A model generated the notes under the pieces. That model had not been told where the DNA came from and searched no databases. It worked only from the letters and a program-made list of their open reading frames with translations. Source: Endotrypanum monterogeii (Eukaryota > Euglenozoa > Kinetoplastea > Trypanosomatida > Trypanosomatidae). Taken from it: a stretch of 38,967 nucleotides of DNA. The DNA is taken from NCBI GenBank assembly GCA_000333855.2, contig CM007317.1, positions 2,432-41,398 on the forward strand, given 5' to 3'. Both the position numbers and the translations under genes were made by a program. Positions 28,680-37,466 of this stretch are shown here, in pieces (positions within the stretch are counted from its first letter, which is position 1; every line of letters starts with the position of its first letter).

Positions 28680-29268
28680 CTCAGCGAGGGCACAGTTTTA
28701 GCTGGTGAGGAGTCAGATATCAAAGGGGGGGGGACGTTGAGGAATTCTATTGCGGGAGAAGAAAATTGCACAGCCTATGGGCCACCGCTTGACACTCGAC
28801 AGTTAGAATCACTATGCAAATATTTAAGTAAATATATGTACATTTTGATGTATATGTATGTGTAAGAAGGCGGCAGTTGAAGCAGAATTTTTTTTTTGAA
28901 CATGAGAGATGCTTTGTCAGTCCGCAGAGGACAATCTCAGACGGAGTCCGTGGAGACAGAGGTCGGGTTACTCAGCTCCATCCAGCAGCTAGCAGGATGT
29001 AGAGCCCGTGTTAAGGCAACATGTTAAATCTGAGCGTGGATGTACGAGTTGAGCGGAGGGAAGGGAAAGGGAAGAAGTCTCCCTCTCCACTTTCTCCTCA
29101 GCCTTTCTATCATCTTTATTTTTCTGCCTGCCTGGAAGTTTGTTTCGTTTCTATGCGCGTGTAGCCGCGAGTCATGAAGCAGAGGGGGGGAAAGAGGAGG
29201 GGGGAGGGGAGGGATAGGGGTCTGGAGAGAGGGAAGTAGCTACATGCGAATACCACTAGTCTAGGCGA

Positions 29269-29308
<40 letters not shown>

Positions 29309-30530
29309 ACAAGCCACTTCGTATAATTGCTACACTATTATGATTATCACGGCCACCGCGTACAGTGCACAAAACATTTGCGGGCAAACGTGCGCATGTG
29401 CAGATAAGCTACCGGGAGGGTACCACACCACCACTGTCCCTCCTGCGTCATTACTCCTCGGCTCAGCAAAAAAAAAAGAAAAAAATCTGGCAAAGGCAAA
29501 GGCGAGTGCGCATCGTAGCGCCATGCTGTCGACCCGCATTTAAAAGCCTCATCTGCTCACTGCAACACCTGCCTATTTTATGCACTACCGCTCGCGTTCT
29601 TTTGAGAGCGGCTCGAGCACATGGCGTTTCCGCATTGTTTTTGTACCCTTAGACGCTAATCAATGCCGCTGTGGTGCACTGAGTTTTTACCGCATGGCAG
29701 GAACTTGCGTGTCCCAGCAACTTCACGTGGCACGACTGCACCTCTACAGGTGAGCCTCTTCAGTGTGCACAGCCTGTGCACATCAGTGCATGTACAAGAG
29801 GCTTTCTTTCGTGGCTAGTTGTTTCACCATGTCCTCCTGAACATTTTTTTTCTCTGTCGATGCATCCTAAAAGCGGTGGCCCTTCCATATGGCGACTTAC
29901 CAGATAGACGACACAGCAGCGCAGGTGCCTGAGATTAAGTAGAGACAGAACAAACTCTAGTGAAGCAAAGTTTTGCAGCGGAGCAAGACCTCACGCATAT
30001 CACTTACGCTGCTCGTTCCGTGCGCCTTGTGAATTGTACAGGATAACAGAAGCGATATACAATCGAGTTCTCCCAACACAGTAGCGGCGTATCCTCAGCC
30101 AACACACACGCACGTACACATGTAGAGATTTTTAAAAGGCGGGGACAGATTTCACATCAATCACGGTCGATCTGTTGCGGTTCGCATTTTGCAAGTATCA
30201 CAGGGCATGTTCCGTCATGAAAAAAAAAAAAAGTGGGGCGCTCAGAGAGAGGATCACAGCGCTTTTCGTGGGAGAAGAAGCTTTGCAGTGCCAGGACGTT
30301 ACGGCATGGACCTCGTTACCATGAGTGGTTTCCCCCATTGCGCATGACGGCCAGCCACACGAGAGGGTATGATGAGGGCGTACATGAGCGTTCACTAAAC
30401 ACTGCGGCTTACCAAGACAAAAGCTGCGAACAACTCAACGTCAACGATAGCTTATTGGGTCACCTGAATCCACAGCCCAAGGAACATACCAGACGTTCAG
30501 GTAGGGCCGGCGAGTAGACCAGGAAAATTC
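28680..30530. other. Intergenic, 1.85 kb
   Basis: Between the CEP19-like stop and the GYxGxxP gene. It holds a (CA)16 run (29270-29302), a purine-rich patch at 29185-29235, a 19-base inverted repeat at 29764-29782 (TGTGCACAG-C-CTGTGCACA) and several A/T runs. No coding frame is convincing on either strand. Confidence 0.5.
29270..29302. repeat. (CA)16 microsatellite
   Basis: Pure CA dinucleotide repeat over 33 bases; a TG repeat on the transcribed strand. Confidence 0.95.
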
Positions 30531-31625
30531 CTAATCCGAGTCGTCGTCCCAATCGCTGCTTTGTACGGGTTTCGACACTTCAAGGCGTTTGTCGTAGACA
30601 TAATCTGGATCGCCCGGCTTGACGGCGTTAGCAATAAAACGCTCGTTCATTACTTCTTTGAACTCTTTTAGCGTTATGTCGTCTGCGCCGTTGAGATCCA
30701 CGTTGACCAATGCAGCCTCGGGGTCTTGATAAAGAAGACTGAGGTTCGCCTTTTGTGGCGCACCACGCTTAACACGATCAGTTGGCGAGGGTTCGTCTAT
30801 CCCTGTGGGCGATGACGCTGCAGCCGATGCTGGTATCGGTGTGCTCATGCTAGGTGGAGGGGCCGCTGCTGTAACGCTTTGCTCTAAAAGCCGTTGCCAT
30901 CTTATCAACAAGGACTGAAATTGTGTCTCCGAGAGGAATGCCTCGTGCGTGGTGGCGAGCCGTCGCGCCAGCTGCGCTGTTGGCATACCAGGCCGAAGGT
31001 AGTCTGGAAGGCGAATGCTTCGAACGTGTAGCACACCCGCCGGCCTTTCGTACTCGAGGTAGAGCGTAGGTGGATTGATGCAAATGCCCGTTCTCGTGAC
31101 GGTCACCACAGATTGCTGTGACCGGCACCACCAACGCCGGGGAGTGAGTGTCGCAATCATCAGACCCTCGATGACGTCAGACAAAAGGTCGCTGGCGCTC
31201 ACTTCATGGGACCCTTTCTCATGGAACTCAGCACCTCTTTTCTGGATAATGTGATCTATGTAATCCGACGAGACCAGGCATGGTAGCATCGTCACGCTTG
31301 TGCGCAGTGCCTCCGCATATTCACTGACGTTGCAGCCATCTGGATACATACCTGAGACTATCTCGCGGACATCATCGATTTCGTGCTGGTGCTTCGCGCG
31401 CAACTCTTCCAGCAGAGATGCGTAACGGCTACACATATCTTGATACCAAGGGCTTCCTACGACATCAATCGCAATTTTCGGGAGAGGCTTGTGCGGATCA
31501 TCGTACCACTCTGTGTGGGTGCGAATGGACAGTTCCTGTACCGCTTTATGTGGGTCACGGTTGTATTTTTGAAAAAGATGGTGCACAAGTGCCCATAGCT
31601 CTGCTCCAATATCGTCCACAGTCAT
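30531..31625 (-). CDS. CEP19: CEP19-like basal body protein with N-terminal extension
   Basis: A 364-aa protein; ATG at 31625. Residues ~178-364 match CEP19. GICINPPTLYLEYE corresponds to the GI-x-x-x-PP-x-x-x-(L/I)-x-YE start of human CEP19, followed by LARRLATTHEAFLSETQF and the helix around LLIRWQRLLE. The acidic end follows: LNGADDITLKEFKEVMNERF, then the D-P-x-(F/Y)-VYD-x-x-(V/L)-(E/D)-V signature (DPDYVYDKRLEV) and a closing WDDDSD. An Ala/Pro-rich insert at ~252-290 interrupts the domain. The first ~175 residues are an extra part absent from the 167-aa human protein, mostly helical with ELWALVHHLFQKYN and SSDYIDHIIQKRG; I do not recognise it. In animals CEP19 is recruited by FOP/CEP350 and brings RABL2 to load IFT-B. 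The pyrimidine tract CTCCCCTCCCCTCTCTCC lies ~165 nt upstream. Confidence 0.88.
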   Translation of the reverse strand: MTVDDIGAELWALVHHLFQKYNRDPHKAVQELSIRTHTEWYDDPHKPLPKIAIDVVGSPWYQDMCSRYASLLEELRAKHQHEIDDVREIVSGMYPDGCNVSEYAEALRTSVTMLPCLVSSDYIDHIIQKRGAEFHEKGSHEVSASDLLSDVIEGLMIATLTPRRWWCRSQQSVVTVTRTGICINPPTLYLEYERPAGVLHVRSIRLPDYLRPGMPTAQLARRLATTHEAFLSETQFQSLLIRWQRLLEQSVTAAAPPPSMSTPIPASAAASSPTGIDEPSPTDRVKRGAPQKANLSLLYQDPEAALVNVDLNGADDITLKEFKEVMNERFIANAVKPGDPDYVYDKRLEVSKPVQSSDWDDDSD

Positions 31626-31650
31626 CTTGACGATAGCCGTACCTCAGTAC

Positions 31651-32028
31651 CTAGAGCTCTAAGATTTTCTGTCTGCAGAAATAAAATAGTGCCAATAATA
31701 GTAGTGCGAGTAGTCCAACAGTGTGATATAAATCAGCCCTCTTCAGTCTCGCGGTGAATAGAAGAGCTCTTCGTGCATACCTCGGGGAGAGAGGGGAGGG
31801 GAGCACAGGTCTTTGAGGATGTAGATGAAGTGCAGAAAAGGCAGCCAAACAGAGCACGAAACGAGAAGGTGTCTGAATATCTGTTACCCAGGAGGAGGGG
31901 GTGTACTCACAGTGCGAAATGACAATACCTCCCTGCGTGGTCACTTGTTTCTCGGAGTCCTCTCCACTCTTGGCAAGAACCAGAGCCCAAAGGAAGAGGA
32001 GACCATAGCCACCGCTGCTCAACCACAT
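31651..32028 (-). CDS. Doubtful small membrane-protein ORF, 125 aa
   Basis: ATG at 32028, 125 codons, hydrophobic at both ends (YGLLFLWALVLA and TVGLLALLLLALFYF). The frame stays open ~46 nt upstream of the ATG (translating to ELKITEAFDCVFRLLL), and a (GT)12/TC-rich tract with GAG and CACAG sits just before that, so a trans-splice signal exists. Against it: its 3' part coincides with the C/T tract needed by the CEP19-like gene and it ends only 25 nt before that gene's ATG, which is unusually tight. A shorter coding region or none at all is possible. See the finding on a splice-donor-like sequence upstream. Confidence 0.3.
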   Translation of the reverse strand: MWLSSGGYGLLFLWALVLAKSGEDSEKQVTTQGGIVISHCEYTPSSWVTDIQTPSRFVLCLAAFSALHLHPQRPVLPSPLSPRYARRALLFTARLKRADLYHTVGLLALLLLALFYFCRQKILEL

Positions 32029-32091
32029 CAGCAGAAGACGAAATACGCAGTCAAACGCTTCTGTGATTTTTAATTCTCACACACAAGAGCA

Positions 32092-32115
32092 ACACACACA
32101 CACACACACACACAC
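32092..32115. repeat. (AC)12 microsatellite
   Basis: Dinucleotide repeat between PRP31 and the CEP19-like gene; GT repeat on the transcribed strand, directly upstream of candidate splice acceptors. Confidence 0.9.
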
Positions 32116-32254
32116 GCAGAGAATAAATCAATAATAATAAATAAAAACAGACGGGAAACAACTCACCGCAGGGTCAACCAAGAGGCCAGAGAAAGCAATG
32201 GGCTGCAGATCGGAAAATCGCTTCAGGGGAATCATGGTGAGCACAGGCTCCAGC

Positions 32255-33280
32255 TCAGTTTACACGTCGACGCTTCCGACCGCGGCGCTCGTACATGTTG
32301 TGGCCAGCCCCACGAAGCACTGGTGGATCTAGCCAAGCACGCATGCGATTGCACGCGAACCGACGCTCACGGACGCCTTCGTGGTTCGTCGGTGCGCGTC
32401 GGTTCGAGTCAATGCGTGCCAGCGTTAGTGTGATGCCTGAAACCAAACGCAACGCCTTTGGCCGCAGCTGGGGCGGAAGGTTGGCTACCAAATCGCAGTT
32501 GCTAAGAAAACCAGTTGTCTTGATCGCGATGCCACTGTCGTTTGAGCGCCGACTACCAAGTCTCGCTAGGTCATTGGGGTCCATGATGGACAACTTGGCG
32601 ACGCTGCCCGAAATGGCGAAGAGCTGTGACGTGATACCAGTGCCGAGAAAAGCACACAGGTTGGGGCAGATAAGTGGCATTGAGCACTGGATGTATTCGA
32701 GAAACGTTTGTTTTGCCATCTCGAGGTTCTCAAGCTCCTCACACGCCTCCAGTACACGGTTCATCTCTTCCTGAGAAAGATCTCGACCAGACGTAGTGGA
32801 GGCGCACGCCACCACCACCACCAGGAGCTGGGATGGGATGAGGTCATCCAGCTGCGCCACGACAGAGCTTAGGTCGAGATTATTTTGAATGATTTTGATC
32901 ACTTTGGCGTATAAAACGCTATCAGAGAAGAAAAGTGCGAGCTCAGGGAAGCGCACGCTGTACTGAGCACGTAAAAAGACGTGCACTCGACTTTTCTCGA
33001 TTTCGATCCGCAGCACCAACGAGCTGCAGTCGGAAACGTATTGGTGCTCAGGATCATCTGATGGAATAGCGTTCTTGCCTCGGCTAGTCTTTTTCTCGTA
33101 GTCACTCAATCGCCGTAGCATACCACTCAGATAGGAAGAGCGGAGTAGTTTTGTTACCTCCGTAACGCTGTCGTACCGAAGTCCATCGCCATCGCTGAGC
33201 AGTGTCACCTCGTTCCCTTCGTACGCAGGAATCTCTTCAGGTGTTACAGTCGTCACATGTGCATCGAAGCCTTCGTCCAT
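32255..33280 (-). CDS. PRP31: U4/U6 snRNP protein PRP31
   Basis: A 341-aa protein from the ATG at 33280. The frame runs 91 codons further upstream through the CT-rich splice tract, which cannot be coding. Residues ~80-200 carry the NOSIC/coiled-coil part (LSSVVAQLDDLIPSQLLVVV; LSQEEMNRVLEACEELENLE). The Nop domain at ~203-330 is clear: CPNLCAFLGTGITSQLFAIS, SVAKLSIMDPNDLARLGSRR, TTGFLSNCDLVANLPPQLRP, KALRLVSGITLTLARIDS. It ends in a basic RRGRKRRRVN tail, as in the RGGRR region of human PRPF31. PRP31 binds the 15.5K-U4 snRNA complex and tethers U5 to U4/U6 in the tri-snRNP. In trypanosomes it serves trans-splicing too. The human C-terminal extension (~150 aa) is absent. Position by position agreement with the Nop signature makes this secure. 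Confidence 0.95.
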   Translation of the reverse strand: MDEGFDAHVTTVTPEEIPAYEGNEVTLLSDGDGLRYDSVTEVTKLLRSSYLSGMLRRLSDYEKKTSRGKNAIPSDDPEHQYVSDCSSLVLRIEIEKSRVHVFLRAQYSVRFPELALFFSDSVLYAKVIKIIQNNLDLSSVVAQLDDLIPSQLLVVVVACASTTSGRDLSQEEMNRVLEACEELENLEMAKQTFLEYIQCSMPLICPNLCAFLGTGITSQLFAISGSVAKLSIMDPNDLARLGSRRSNDSGIAIKTTGFLSNCDLVANLPPQLRPKALRLVSGITLTLARIDSNRRAPTNHEGVRERRFACNRMRAWLDPPVLRGAGHNMYERRGRKRRRVN

Positions 33281-34017
33281 CCTCACGGGAGAAATTATGA
33301 AAACGCCAGAGAGAAGCACAACACACAATGTGTGTCCGTATGTGTCTGTGTTAGGAGAAGTGTGAGTGTGTGTACTTGTGTGTGTGCGGGAGGGGGCGGG
33401 GAGGGAAAAGGGAAAAGGGGACTGATCCTGATACTGAAAGTAGATCAGTGAGGTCGATACCTCAAATTGATGAGATGACTTCGAGTCCACGAGTGGTACT
33501 TCGCACGGTAGAGAGGTGTACGATACATCAAAGAGGGAAAAAAAAAGATTCAAATATTCGCTATCACAAAGGAGGACCTACAACGAGGGCAAGCAACCAC
33601 AAGGGGTGGGCGACAGGAGCACGGAACCCAGTCGACAAGAGCGATGGCCCTACTAGCTGGTCAGACCTCTCCAGAGTAAGGAGTAGTGCACGGGACTATA
33701 GAAAGAAGTGAGTTAAGCCCAAGCTTTCCAGGGGATCTTGTCCATAATGAGCATATCCTCATTTAAAAAGAAAGACTTGCACCCGTGAAGGGGGAGCAGC
33801 AGTATAGCATGCGCCTGCTGCCCCCCCCTCCCCCTCCTCACCGGCACCCGCAGTACTCAACTTGGCATCCGCTATGGACGGATAACGACTACGTCGCGCG
33901 TATGCAAGCCTCTAAGCGTACTGACAAAGCAGAGTTCAGTACGCTCGAGTGCATCACATAATGAAATCATATCAGATCTCTATATTGGAGTAGTAGTGGG
34001 GAATAGCGAGGCTGTTT

Positions 34018-34055
<38 letters not shown>

Positions 34056-34256
34056 GTATATAGAGCCGGACTCGATGTAGTGTACATGATGGTCTTCGAA
34101 GATGATGCATCGACTCGAAGAAAAAGAAGAGGCACCATCAGCTGCACGTCAGCGAGAGCACACGCTGTGCAGGGTGGATGCGCCGCCCCTGGTCTGAATC
34201 CCATACGCACACAAGAAGAAATTGGTAGGCAGGACAGGAGGAAAAAAAAGACCCTC
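33281..34256. other. Intergenic upstream of PRP31
   Basis: On the minus strand CCCCTTTTCCCTTTTCCCTC with C-rich and CA-rich continuation (33370-33420) precedes PRP31, with AG acceptors in CACACAAG and ACACAG. A C-rich patch lies at 33822-33838 on plus. The TA tract at 34021-34049 is listed separately. No coding frame. Confidence 0.5.
34021..34049. repeat. (TA)14 microsatellite
   Basis: Twenty-nine bases of pure TA repeat, followed by TGTATATGTATA, between the ankyrin gene stop and PRP31. Confidence 0.95.
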
Positions 34257-35483
34257 TTACAGTTGCGAACCGCGAACAGGTGTTAGTGAGCGTTCCTGGA
34301 GAATACTCTCCAACGCCTTCCAGGCCTTCCGTCGACGCAACAGCTTTCCGCGCCACATGACGTCGCCTCCTGTTTCCATATATTTTAGTTTTGAAACTTG
34401 ATAACGAGAGTGCGCCTTGGCTTCCTCTATAAGGGCCCGGAGATTCGTTTCGCTTTCACCGCCAGGAACATTGCTATGCACCTCCGACAGACTGCATTTG
34501 TGAGGTTGCACAAGTCCCTGGTTCACTAGCACCCGCCACGCTTGCACCTGAGATGTGGCCAATATCCGTTGCAGCACTGTCCCTGAGGAGCCTAAAACTG
34601 TGGTCTCTGTCAGGTATCCCAAGTGAATCAATCGCTCAAAAAAGAACAGCTGATGAGGCGTCATTTGATGACTCGGCGGCATAATTGCATCCAGCACGGC
34701 CGGAAGCGCCTCCTGCAGCGCATCTCCAGCGCTGAAATGAAATGACACTGGAAAATCCGCACTCGCCGTACCACGGCACTCCAGAGCGTCCAGAAGAAGT
34801 GACAGTGACTTCATGTCCTGCTCACTCGCAGCCTTCTTCCACAGCTCCGTCCCCGTCTTGTCACGAAACGTTGTGTCGACAAATTGACGGTAGAATGGAA
34901 GCAGAAGTTCAACAACAGTCGCGTGCTGCTTGCAGTGGGCGAGACATAGTGCAGTGCGGCCACAGAAACTTCCATAGATGCGGTCAGTAGAGGGTAGACT
35001 GCAGTCAGTTGGACTCAGAGGATCGGCACCTAGGTCACAAAGAAGTTCAACACAGTCAGCATGGCCATGATATGCTGCCAGATGCAGCGGCGAGAGGCCA
35101 CTGGAGTTGTAATCCCCTACGACACAGCCACACTCCCTGACCAACACCTCAAGCATGCAACAGAATCCCAGGCTAGCAGCGATGTGAACGGCACCGTTGC
35201 CCATCGCATCGCGTAGCCGCGGGATTTGGGCGGTCTCGATGTGCGGTAGCGAGTCCCCCTTTACATATAGATTATCAACGTACGCCATTGCCGAGAGCTT
35301 CTTCATGTACCTCTTGTATCGAATAAGCTCCATGCCAGGGCTTATATCGAAGGGGTTATCACCGCGTACAATAATCAATAAAGAGATGACGTCATCTGCC
35401 GCTACCACATCAAAGAGGCCCCGCTGGGGTATCTTGTAGATAGATGCAGGGGCCTCCGCAGGTGACTGCGCAACTGTACTCAT
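34257..35483 (-). CDS. Ankyrin-repeat protein
   Basis: A 408-aa protein from the ATG at 35483; a C10 run followed by TGAAG lies directly before the ATG, giving an extremely short leader if that AG is the acceptor. Three ankyrin units are visible: ~93-125 (GNGAVHIAASLGFCCMLEVL), ~127-157 (GLSPLHLAAYHGHADCVELL then CDLGADP) and ~174-200 (GRTALCLAHCKQHATVVELL). The first ~90 residues and the last ~200 have no recognised domain; the C-terminus is helical and basic (RGKLLRRRKAWKALE). Ankyrin repeats bind partner proteins, so this is a scaffold or adaptor with unknown partner. No signal peptide or membrane segment is seen. Function cannot be given from sequence. Confidence 0.85.
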   Translation of the reverse strand: MSTVAQSPAEAPASIYKIPQRGLFDVVAADDVISLLIIVRGDNPFDISPGMELIRYKRYMKKLSAMAYVDNLYVKGDSLPHIETAQIPRLRDAMGNGAVHIAASLGFCCMLEVLVRECGCVVGDYNSSGLSPLHLAAYHGHADCVELLCDLGADPLSPTDCSLPSTDRIYGSFCGRTALCLAHCKQHATVVELLLPFYRQFVDTTFRDKTGTELWKKAASEQDMKSLSLLLDALECRGTASADFPVSFHFSAGDALQEALPAVLDAIMPPSHQMTPHQLFFFERLIHLGYLTETTVLGSSGTVLQRILATSQVQAWRVLVNQGLVQPHKCSLSEVHSNVPGGESETNLRALIEEAKAHSRYQVSKLKYMETGGDVMWRGKLLRRRKAWKALESILQERSLTPVRGSQL

Positions 35484-36424
35484 CCTTCAGGGGGGGGGGT
35501 ACCAAGGGGCACAAGAAACGAAAAAAAAACACCGCAGATTCCACGGCACAAGCACCTCTGTTAAGCTAGCTATGAACAGTTTGTGGGAAGAAAGCGAATG
35601 ATCAAGCGAGAAGGGGGGGGGGTCTCGTCCCTTGTTACCCATCTATTTCCCCCCGGACAAGTGCTGTCGGGAGATGAGACTCAACCGGAAAAAAAAAAAA
35701 AAGCTCTTGTCGAACAGCAGCCGTAAAGTCGACAACGCAGCCACGGCGGTGGTTGGAGATGGCAGAGACTACACAGAAGAAGAAAAAATACAGGTTCACG
35801 ACAGATGCGAAGATGAGGCAGAAGAGGAGAACATTGGCAAACCATTTTATGAAGCATAGCGAACAGTTTTCTTTCTTGACACAAACTCAACAAACCCTTC
35901 GAGGTGCCGTGGAATGAACACTATACGTTCCAAGCACACCGTGAGGACAGGTAAGAAGGTTGAGAATGCATGACTTTCTCACGGTACGCACAGAAGCAGA
36001 CGAATAACAAGTAGTGAAAAAGGAGCGATGTATATGAACCCGAGGGAACCCATCGCCGATGGTAGCAACCTTCATCTTATCCACTCTCGAGATCGCTCAG
36101 TGCGCCGCCTCCACATACTACATTTATCGGTCAGCGTCGCAAACGGTTGACGCACTTCAGCCCAGCCCACCCATCCATTTTGTACCTACCCAGGTAACCT
36201 ACATTTGAATAGATCTATGTATATATATATATATATTATCAGTGGCATTCATCGACTGTACTGAACAGGCCAATATGAACAGCAGCGATAACAGACAACA
36301 AACAATTTAAAAATATTAAATCGAAAAGAGCAGAAGAGGGAGGTCACTGGAAAAGTGCGGAGCGGGAAAAAAAAAAGAACGCGAGGCAAGCAAACAGACA
36401 AAGAGAGGTACCCTCACCGGTGTG
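35484..36424. other. Intergenic between IWR1-like and ankyrin genes
   Basis: Contains the C10 tract of the ankyrin gene, a G9 run near 35613-35622, an A13 run at 35690-35702, and a (TA)n patch at 36221-36236. Plus-strand open frames here are lysine/glutamate-rich low complexity and not credible. Confidence 0.5.
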
Positions 36425-37405
36425 TCAATCGTCAGTTCCCCACCCGCTGCTCAGACTTCTTTCCGTATAACCATCTTCACAAAACATACCATAGGTGCTC
36501 TGTGGCATTGCATGGCGTTCATGGCACCGTAGCGAAGAGTTAGACGCCTCTTCTCCCATCCTTCGAGCCGACTCACCACTGCCATCGTCGGCATCGTCTG
36601 GGTAGTCGTTGCCGGAAAAGTCTTCCGCGTTACTATCATATTCATCATCTTTACGGTGATCGGGGTAGCAATAGAGATCGGCCGTGGCCTCGCCTGTAAC
36701 CTCTATACAGAGCGCCTCATCGTATTCCTGTAGGAGCCGCCACATGGCCCCATCCTCATCTGCCTCGACCACACCCCAGCGTGAGGGGGGGACAGGAGGC
36801 GAGCCAGCAGCTTCAATTATGCGGTCACTGACCTCGGATGTGCGGCGGAGCGGCGCGAGAACAAATCGGGGAGGATCTGCATCCTCGTCGTCTCGACCAC
36901 GCTTCAAGTTATCGGCAGGGTATCCTACCAGATCCTCCTCTGTTATCGCGAAATCACCAAATGCCTCGATCATAGCAGCCCTCTCCGTCGCCTTTGAGTC
37001 CAGAACTAAGATATCTACGGCGTCCGGCTCATCACATGGATGAGAAGCAGCATCTCGGCACTCAATAACCACACACTGCTTTGCCACAGTGAGCCGCTCC
37101 ACCTGCGAGCGGGATGACTGCACCAATTGCCTCCTAGCATTCTGCACACCAGGGACATGAGGCATCTTCGGCAGCGCATTTGAGTTGATGTGGTGCAGAC
37201 GCCGAAAAAACAGCTTTGTGCGAGAAGAAAATGATGGCTGAAGAATTCGCGGCGGGGTACCCATTTCCTTACTGTCCCACTCCACCCGCACATGGGTGGA
37301 TGACATTGCTTCCTCCGCAAAGCCATCGCGGCCTCGCTTGCGGATCACTTTCAAATACACACGAGGCTGTGACACATCACGCGCTGGGTCAGTGTGAGTG
37401 ATCAT
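36425..37405 (-). CDS. IWR1: IWR1/SLC7A6OS-like RNA polymerase II import factor
   Basis: A 326-aa protein; ATG at 37405. The N-terminal RVYLKVIRKRGRDGFAEEAM matches the (V/L)RVKRKR start of SLC7A6OS/Iwr1 proteins. The C-terminal YDSNAEDFSGNDYPDDAD is the Iwr1 domain signature (YDSNxEDxxxNDYPDE), preceded by an acidic stretch. The middle (~80-230) is acidic, Pro/Ser-rich and poorly conserved, as usual in this family. In yeast Iwr1 binds assembled RNA polymerase II in the cytoplasm and carries it into the nucleus through its own import signal. In trypanosomatids, where Pol II makes polycistronic and spliced-leader transcripts, the same role is expected but inferred. The end (ERSLSSGWGTDD) is acidic. 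The leader probably contains the TA tract described separately. Confidence 0.85.
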   Translation of the reverse strand: MITHTDPARDVSQPRVYLKVIRKRGRDGFAEEAMSSTHVRVEWDSKEMGTPPRILQPSFSSRTKLFFRRLHHINSNALPKMPHVPGVQNARRQLVQSSRSQVERLTVAKQCVVIECRDAASHPCDEPDAVDILVLDSKATERAAMIEAFGDFAITEEDLVGYPADNLKRGRDDEDADPPRFVLAPLRRTSEVSDRIIEAAGSPPVPPSRWGVVEADEDGAMWRLLQEYDEALCIEVTGEATADLYCYPDHRKDDEYDSNAEDFSGNDYPDDADDGSGESARRMGEEASNSSLRCHERHAMPQSTYGMFCEDGYTERSLSSGWGTDD

Positions 37406-37418
37406 GGGCGCCTGATTG

Positions 37419-37420
<2 letters not shown>

Positions 37421-37465
<45 letters not shown>
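37421..37465. repeat. (AT)22 tract next to IWR1 start
   Basis: Forty-five bases of pure AT repeat, 16-60 nt upstream of the IWR1-like ATG. On the minus strand a C/T tract ends in AATATCTAG (AG at 37468-37467), which would place the entire repeat inside the mature 5' leader. A second AG (CAATCAG) after the repeat would remove it. Confidence 0.95.

Positions 37466-37466
<1 letters not shown>

Noticed and set aside
29270..29302. Regular short repeats as a CRISPR-like array
   Set aside because: These are simple dinucleotide microsatellites without spacers, in a eukaryotic nuclear context.
34191..34200. T-loop-like GGTCTGAATC suggesting a tRNA
   Set aside because: No acceptor, D or anticodon arm could be built around it on either strand; no other tRNA signature seen in the window.
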